From contig JANTQA010000015.1 in NCBI GenBank assembly GCA_027625915.1, positions 8,771,001 through 8,835,000 on the forward strand: DNA of 64,000 nt. Direction: 5' to 3'. Each line of letters opens with the position of its first letter. The stretch's first letter is position 1. The notes under the pieces were generated by a model. It made no database searches and was not told where the DNA came from. It was given only the letters and a program-made list of their open reading frames with translations. Position numbers and translations under genes: made by a program. Shown one piece after another: positions 58,871-64,000 of the stretch. The stretch is from Anaeramoeba flamelloides. Its lineage: Eukaryota; Metamonada; Anaeramoebidae.

Positions 58871-59715
58871 TATTCTAAAAGCTATTATTATATTCAATCA
58901 TTCTTGCTGTATTTTACCCTAAATTATTTCTCTTATTAATTGGGATTGTTTTCTCTTTACTTAAATATTCCCGATTCAAAAACATTTTTAAACTTATTTT
59001 ATAAAATGGTTAGATTTAAAAAGAAAATTTATTAGTAAACCAGAAAAGGGTATAATTGCAGTCGATTTGCTTTTAAAAAACTCTAATTAATCAAATAAGG
59101 TATAAAAAAAAAATTATTTTTATTCTAATTTTGGAATTGTCTTTAAAAAATTTTTTTTCTATTATTTTTAGAGTAAAAAAAAAGGGGTATGTGTTATTAG
59201 GACCAATCGATATTTGTAAGTTATTGGTTTTTTTTGGGGGGCCTTATATGTGATCTTTTAGTCCAAAAAAAATTTTAGGACTTTTCATTTTTATCAAAGA
59301 TTTTTTAACTATAGATCAATTAAATATCAAAATAGAACAAATAATATTATTAGAAACTCTACATGTTGTGGTAAATCATCAATTTTGTGTTTTAATCATT
59401 TTTTTTTTTTACTTTTATTAATTGATCTTATTTTTTATTTTCAAGTTTAAGTAAAGTTTCGCCTTTTAAAAGTAAATTTAACTTTTTTTCCTGTTTCACT
59501 TTGTTTTCCAAGAATGAAGAAATTTTTTGGCTTTACTAAAAGAAACAAGTGTTTGTCTTTCACAAAAATTGAATTTTTGAGGTGAATGGTTGCTAAATTG
59601 TGCAATTTTTTTGAAGTAGAAGCAATTATTCTAGTTTTAGTAGTGACAAAAACGTAGGATAAGATTTTGAATTGATAATATTCGTAAAATTGTTATAAAT
59701 TGCAAATATTTTAAT

Positions 59716-60469
59716 TTAAGGGATTAACGTCACCATAGATTTACCAATCATCAAAGTATGTTGTAATTCGGTGTAAATGGTATCAGTGCACCATGACTCA
59801 AATAGTTCTAAAAAATCTATTATAAATCCTATAGTACAATAAATTATTACATTTTTTACTAATGATCACAATTAAAAAAGTTTCATTTTGTAATAATTTT
59901 TTTTAATTCCTTTTCCAAATCTAAAAATAGAAACCCAAAATACAGTATTCCGGTATTGAATTATTTAGATTTAGAACTTCCAAAAGTAACTATTTTAATA
60001 TTTTTTTAATTTCAAAGACTAACTCAATAATCATCAACATAAAAGCACAAAGACAGATTAGTTTTGTTTGCTTTTGATAAAGGTAATTGTAGCTTCAATA
60101 TATTTGCATGATTTGAGAAATAATTAGTCAAAAAATTTATTGGTTAATTATTTAATTTTTAAAAAAAAAGGAATTTTTTAGTAACTAATCTATATTTCGC
60201 CACAAATTTAAGAAAAATATTTTGTGACTTTGTAGTCTGAATATTGATAATTCAACCTTTAAATTTATGCCGAAATGCAGATTTTATTCTGAAATTGTTG
60301 AGTTTTTTACTAATACATAGATCATTTTTAATTGATGAGATCAACAAATATTACTACTTGACTAATCGATTTTTTAGAGACATTTGAACCATCTAGCACT
60401 AATGTGATTAAACCCAATAACAACATACTTTGTTCCCAATTTTCTCCTTGGTAGACACTAATCCCTTAA
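59716..60469. mobile_element. Family D element, copy 3 (intact ends)
   Basis: Starts TTAAGGGATTAACGTC and ends GACACTAATCCCTTAA. Each end is followed inward by blocks that are again inverse complements (CAAAGTATGTTGT at the left, ACAACATACTTTG at the right). 754 bp, non-coding. The TTAA at both borders could be a target-site duplication (piggyBac-like) or part of the ends (PIF/Harbinger-like TAA target). Confidence 0.83.
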
Positions 60470-60780
60470 AATCCTTTTCTTAAAGAAACAAACTTTTTAA
60501 ATTATAACCCACCCGATTATTAAAATGAACATTGATTAAATTAAGCTTTTTCAAAACACCATTCAATCAATCAAAAAACAAAGAATAATAATTATCATTT
60601 TCTAAACTCTCGTAAACCTCTGTAAAACTCGATTGTTTTTCAAAAAAAGTTGATATACTTATGTTATCAAACAATTACTTTGGGTGTTTGTATAGATACC
60701 CCACTTTAATAAACGTTGGGTAAGTTTTTTATTCGGCTTCATAAAAAATTGATTATTTATAAAAAGAAATTATTAATCAT
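60470..60780. other. Intergenic DNA
   Basis: Nothing recognised. Confidence 0.4.
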
Positions 60781-61182
60781 TTGGAAAAAAAGTGAAACTA
60801 GAAAAAAAAGATAAAAACAGTTTCTAATTGGGAACATTACTGCAAATAAAAAGTAAAATCAATAAAAAGAAGAAATCCAATTAACTTTGAAGAATAATCC
60901 ATTTTATTATTTTCAATCAATTCATCAAACACAATTTAAATCTACTTGATTATCGAAATAGTAGATGTGGTTTTGGAGATCACGTAAATAGTCATTTTTT
61001 TAATCAATTTTTAATCTTTTTCAATCAAAGAAAAGCCCATAAGAAAAGATAGTATAAAAAAACTGTTATTGTTTAATAACTTCATTTTGTCTTTATTTTT
61101 TTATTTATTCTTTTTTTAATTGATCTTACTTTGAATTTTTCGTAATGTTACCAATTAAAAACCATGTTTCACTTTTTTTCCA
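60781..61182. repeat. Dispersed repeat L, copy 2
   Basis: Partner of 13258-13668. The coding-like frame of copy 1 is closed here. A third, shorter match to the right end (TTAATTGATCTTATTTT ... CCTGTTTCACTTTG) is at about 59415-59505. Confidence 0.55.
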
Positions 61183-62007
61183 CAATAGTAAACAATTTTC
61201 ACTATTTTCGAGAAGTGGTAATTTTTTTTTTAATTTACTCTTAAATATTTACTACTATATTTTTTTATTTGTTACACATTATGTAAGATCAAATTAATAA
61301 TTTGACTATATCCTCACACGTGGTAGTGGGTGATCAAAATGAATAGTCTTTTAAATAAGAACAAAAAAAGAAAATTTTTTTCCGTTTATTATGAAAATCC
61401 TCAATTTGATCAAATTGAAATAAAAGTTTAAATAATTTAAATTTAACGAATTTTTACAAGCTGACAGTCAAAAATAGATCTGTCTATTCAATTTTAAACA
61501 TTTAGTATTTTTCTTTTTGAGTAAACTCTCAATTTTTCATTTTTCAAAAAATAAATAAATATTGAAAATAATCCAATAATTTTCCGATTTCAAAAAAAAT
61601 TCTTTTTTTTAAATGAATTGTTATTTAGACCAAAATAAAAGAACAAAATATTATATTGCTAAACATAATACAAATAATATATGAATACCTTTCATTATCA
61701 AAAATAAATGATCAGATAAAAAATAATCTTTCTTTTTATAAAGGAAAATAAAAATTTTGATATCAAAAAATAGAATTTAAAATTACTCTTTGTTTCACAA
61801 CCAAACCCAATTATGATTATTTCTGATCAACTCATAAAAAAAATAATAAAAATAAATATTATCATTTCACAAACAATTTTGAAAAATACCTAACCATTAG
61901 AACACCCCCAATTAATATTGTTGTCAACATATTCTTGATTTCCAAAAAATTGGACTTTTAAAGTTTATTTTTTGTTCTTTATTTTTTTGAAAAATTCTTA
62001 TTTCAGA
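61183..62007. other. Upstream region of the MYB gene
   Basis: AT-rich; no gene. TTTCAG immediately before the proposed start could also be a splice acceptor, so a 5' untranslated exon further upstream is possible. Confidence 0.4.
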
Positions 62008-64000
62008 ATGAAGAAGAAGTAAGTTTATTCTTTTTTAACTTTTAACAAAAGAAAATTATATGAAATTTACCTTTTTCTTACTTTCTCTTCTTGTACTCTC
62101 TAATATTTTCTAATTGAACCAATAGTACAATTGAAATTCTCAAAAACCAAAAACTTTTGTTTCAAGAAATTCATAACATCCCAACTTTGTCACCTGTGAA
62201 AGCAACAAAAAATTCTATCTGGACAAACCATGAGGTAAATTTCTTTTAAAATTTTCTTTTATTTTGATGTCTTTGTAAATAGATTTTTTTATTGGTTCAC
62301 AACAACTTCGTCTAGACTTTTTTGGATTCATTTTAAAAATGGAAAGGCGAATTTCAAAAACAGAATAAATTTTAAACTTTAGTATTTTGATCATATTTTT
62401 GAAAATACGTTAATATATTTACAGAAAAGAATACAAGAACCAATAATTGAATAGAAATGTGTCTTCAAGAATATCAACACTTACATCACTTCATACTAAA
62501 ATAGAGTTTTTTATTTATTATATTTTGTTAAAATTGAGAACCTTAATTCTTTTTTTTAAGTTTTGACTTTGCGGAAAACACAATTCAAAATTCAAATACC
62601 ACTAAAATACAATTTCATCTCAAAAATTTTATCTGAAAACGAGGATAAAGTGAAACACTAAAAAAAATTCAGTGTTAAATTAGTTCTGTGTGTTCTGTTT
62701 TTCTCTGTGAATAAAACAAAACATGATGTGAAAACTTGAATAAAAATTTTCTTTTTAAATATTCAAAATGTGAGTTAATTTGAGAAAAAAAAAGTTCCAT
62801 ATATTTAATAGACTAAGTTGTTGAAAAAAACACACTTAAATCCTTTTCTTCTGTCTTAACTTTGTCTTTCACAGGTTGAATTTCCTTTATTTTTATTTTT
62901 TTCTCCAAACTTAAACTTTTTTATTCAAAAATATTTGCTTTCTCTTTTACTTAATTTAAACAGGATGAAATTTTGGCAAGGGCTGTACAAAAACATCAAG
63001 CAAAAGATTGGGATTTAGTTTCAGAGTATTTATTAAACAAAGATCCTAAACAATGCTTGCATAGATGGAAGAAGGTAATTTTCCTTTTTTTTTTTTATGG
63101 CTTTTTTTTAATCAACAAAACAAAATAACTAAACATTCCAAAAACCAAAAACAAAAAAAAAAACAAAAAACAAAAAACAAAAAACAAAACCATAATTAAA
63201 AAAAAAAAAAAAAAAATAGGTATTAAATCCTGATTTAAAAAAAGGCCCATGGTCAAAAGAAGAAGATGAACTTTTAAAAAACTCTGTCGCAATCTGTGGT
63301 GATTTGAATTGGAAGATCATATCTTCGCATATTCCTAAAAGAACCCCAAAGCAGTGCCGAGAACGATGGAAGAACAAATTAGATCCGTCTATTAACCATT
63401 CTGGATGGACGAAAGAGGAAGATCGGATTTTAATCGAGAAGCAAACAATCTACGGGAACAGCTGGAGCAAGATCAAGACATATTTACCAGGAAGACCCGA
63501 TAATATGATCAAAAACAGGTGGAATTCAACATTAAAAAAGCAAATTGAATTAAAAAAGTATGAACAAATCTTAAAGAAAAAAAGGGAACCAAAAGTCAAA
63601 ACGAAAAAGAATAGAAAAAAAAACACAAAGTCAATGACAAAGAAAAAAACGAAAACAAAAACGAAAACGAAAATGAAAATGAAATCTAAATCAAAACCAA
63701 ATAGAAAAAGGATTCGTGCCCATGAAAAAATGAAAAAAAAGAAAATGAATGAGAAACAAAAGTACAAAAAAATTCAAATGAAAAACAGAGGAGAGATCAA
63801 CGGAATTAACAATACTGAGACTGCAAGTTTTGGCAAATTTGGAATTGGATCTGATGATCAATATGTAAATAAGAAAATCAAAACAAAAAGAAAAAGAAGA
63901 AAAAATAAAAGAAGAAGAAAATTAAGTTTTATAAGTAGTTCTTCGGAAAGTAATAGTGAGCTTAATCAAAAAGAATCTTTTAGCAAAGATGTGTCTTCTT
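62008..64000 (+). CDS. Three-repeat MYB transcription factor (3' end outside window)
   Basis: Four exons are recognised: 62008-62018 (Met-Lys-Lys plus two bases), 62126-62234, 62964-63074 and 63220 to the window end. The introns have GT donors (GTAAGT, GTAAAT, GTAATT) and AG acceptors; the frame is kept at every join. R1 spans exons 2-3 (SIWTNHEDEILARAV, then DWDLVSEYL and QCLHRWKK). R2 is GPWSKEEDELL, NWKIISSHI, QCRERWKNKLDP and R3 is GWTKEEDRIL, SWSKIKTYL, MIKNRWNSTLKK. Each repeat has its three spaced tryptophans, the helix-turn-helix scaffold that contacts DNA. This R1R2R3 order is that of c-MYB-type and plant 3R-MYB factors, often linked to cell-cycle or differentiation control. After R3 a long Lys/Arg/Thr-rich tail follows, then a Ser-rich part (SSSSESNSE) at the window edge. 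The 11-base first coding exon is the least certain piece. Confidence 0.92.

Noticed and set aside
63095-63767. Minus-strand frames rich in Phe
   Set aside because: Antisense of the MYB exon and its Lys-rich tail.

Overview
The window is nuclear DNA from a very AT-rich eukaryote. It has spliceosomal introns (GT..AG), a p24 secretory cargo receptor, profilins, a linker histone, a three-repeat MYB factor and a PARP-type ADP-ribosyltransferase. Several proteins carry long Lys-Glu, Asn-Glu or Lys-Gly runs (the radical SAM protein, both profilins, the H1, the eIF4E-binding protein, the PARP). This low-complexity style together with a bacterial-type radical SAM gene suggests an anaerobic protist such as Anaeramoeba (Metamonada). 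That placement is inference; no taxonomic marker gene is present.

Layout. 1-605 is the 3' end of a MOCOS-like cysteine desulfurase domain. 6220-7209 is an intronless radical SAM gene. 12085-17169 and 19820-27151 are tandem profilin genes. Each is split by one intron, of 4.6 and 6.8 kb, and both introns are filled with repeats; introns elsewhere in the window are about 0.1-0.7 kb. 32775-33221 is a linker histone H1. 38600-39605 is a three-exon p24/emp24 gene whose second and third exons lie in short reading frames that are easy to miss. 44705-46471 encodes a probable eIF4E-binding (4E-T-like) protein. 52498-55281 encodes a 927-residue protein with five receiver-like domains followed by a PARP catalytic domain. 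62008-64000 is the 5' part of a 3R-MYB gene with four exons recognised. The genes are unrelated in function and form no operon or cluster.

Most of the remaining DNA is a graveyard of short non-coding dispersed repeats. I recognise at least five families with clear terminal inverted repeats, called here A (about 200 bp, TACAGTCAGTT ends), B (about 1.28 kb, TAGAGGTTTTGATGATAACA ends), D (about 755 bp) and E (about 180 bp), both with TTAAGGG ends, and G (about 550 bp, ends of about 120 bp). Families C (about 580 bp), F (about 180 bp) and H (about 1.1 kb) have shorter inverted ends, and several further repeated blocks have no obvious ends. Two nested insertions (A in C at 10624, A in H at 29486) and one abutting pair (G and E at 32224) give relative ages. 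No transposase gene is visible, so all are presumed non-autonomous DNA transposons. I saw no retroviral or virus-like element, no tRNA or rRNA gene and no CRISPR array.
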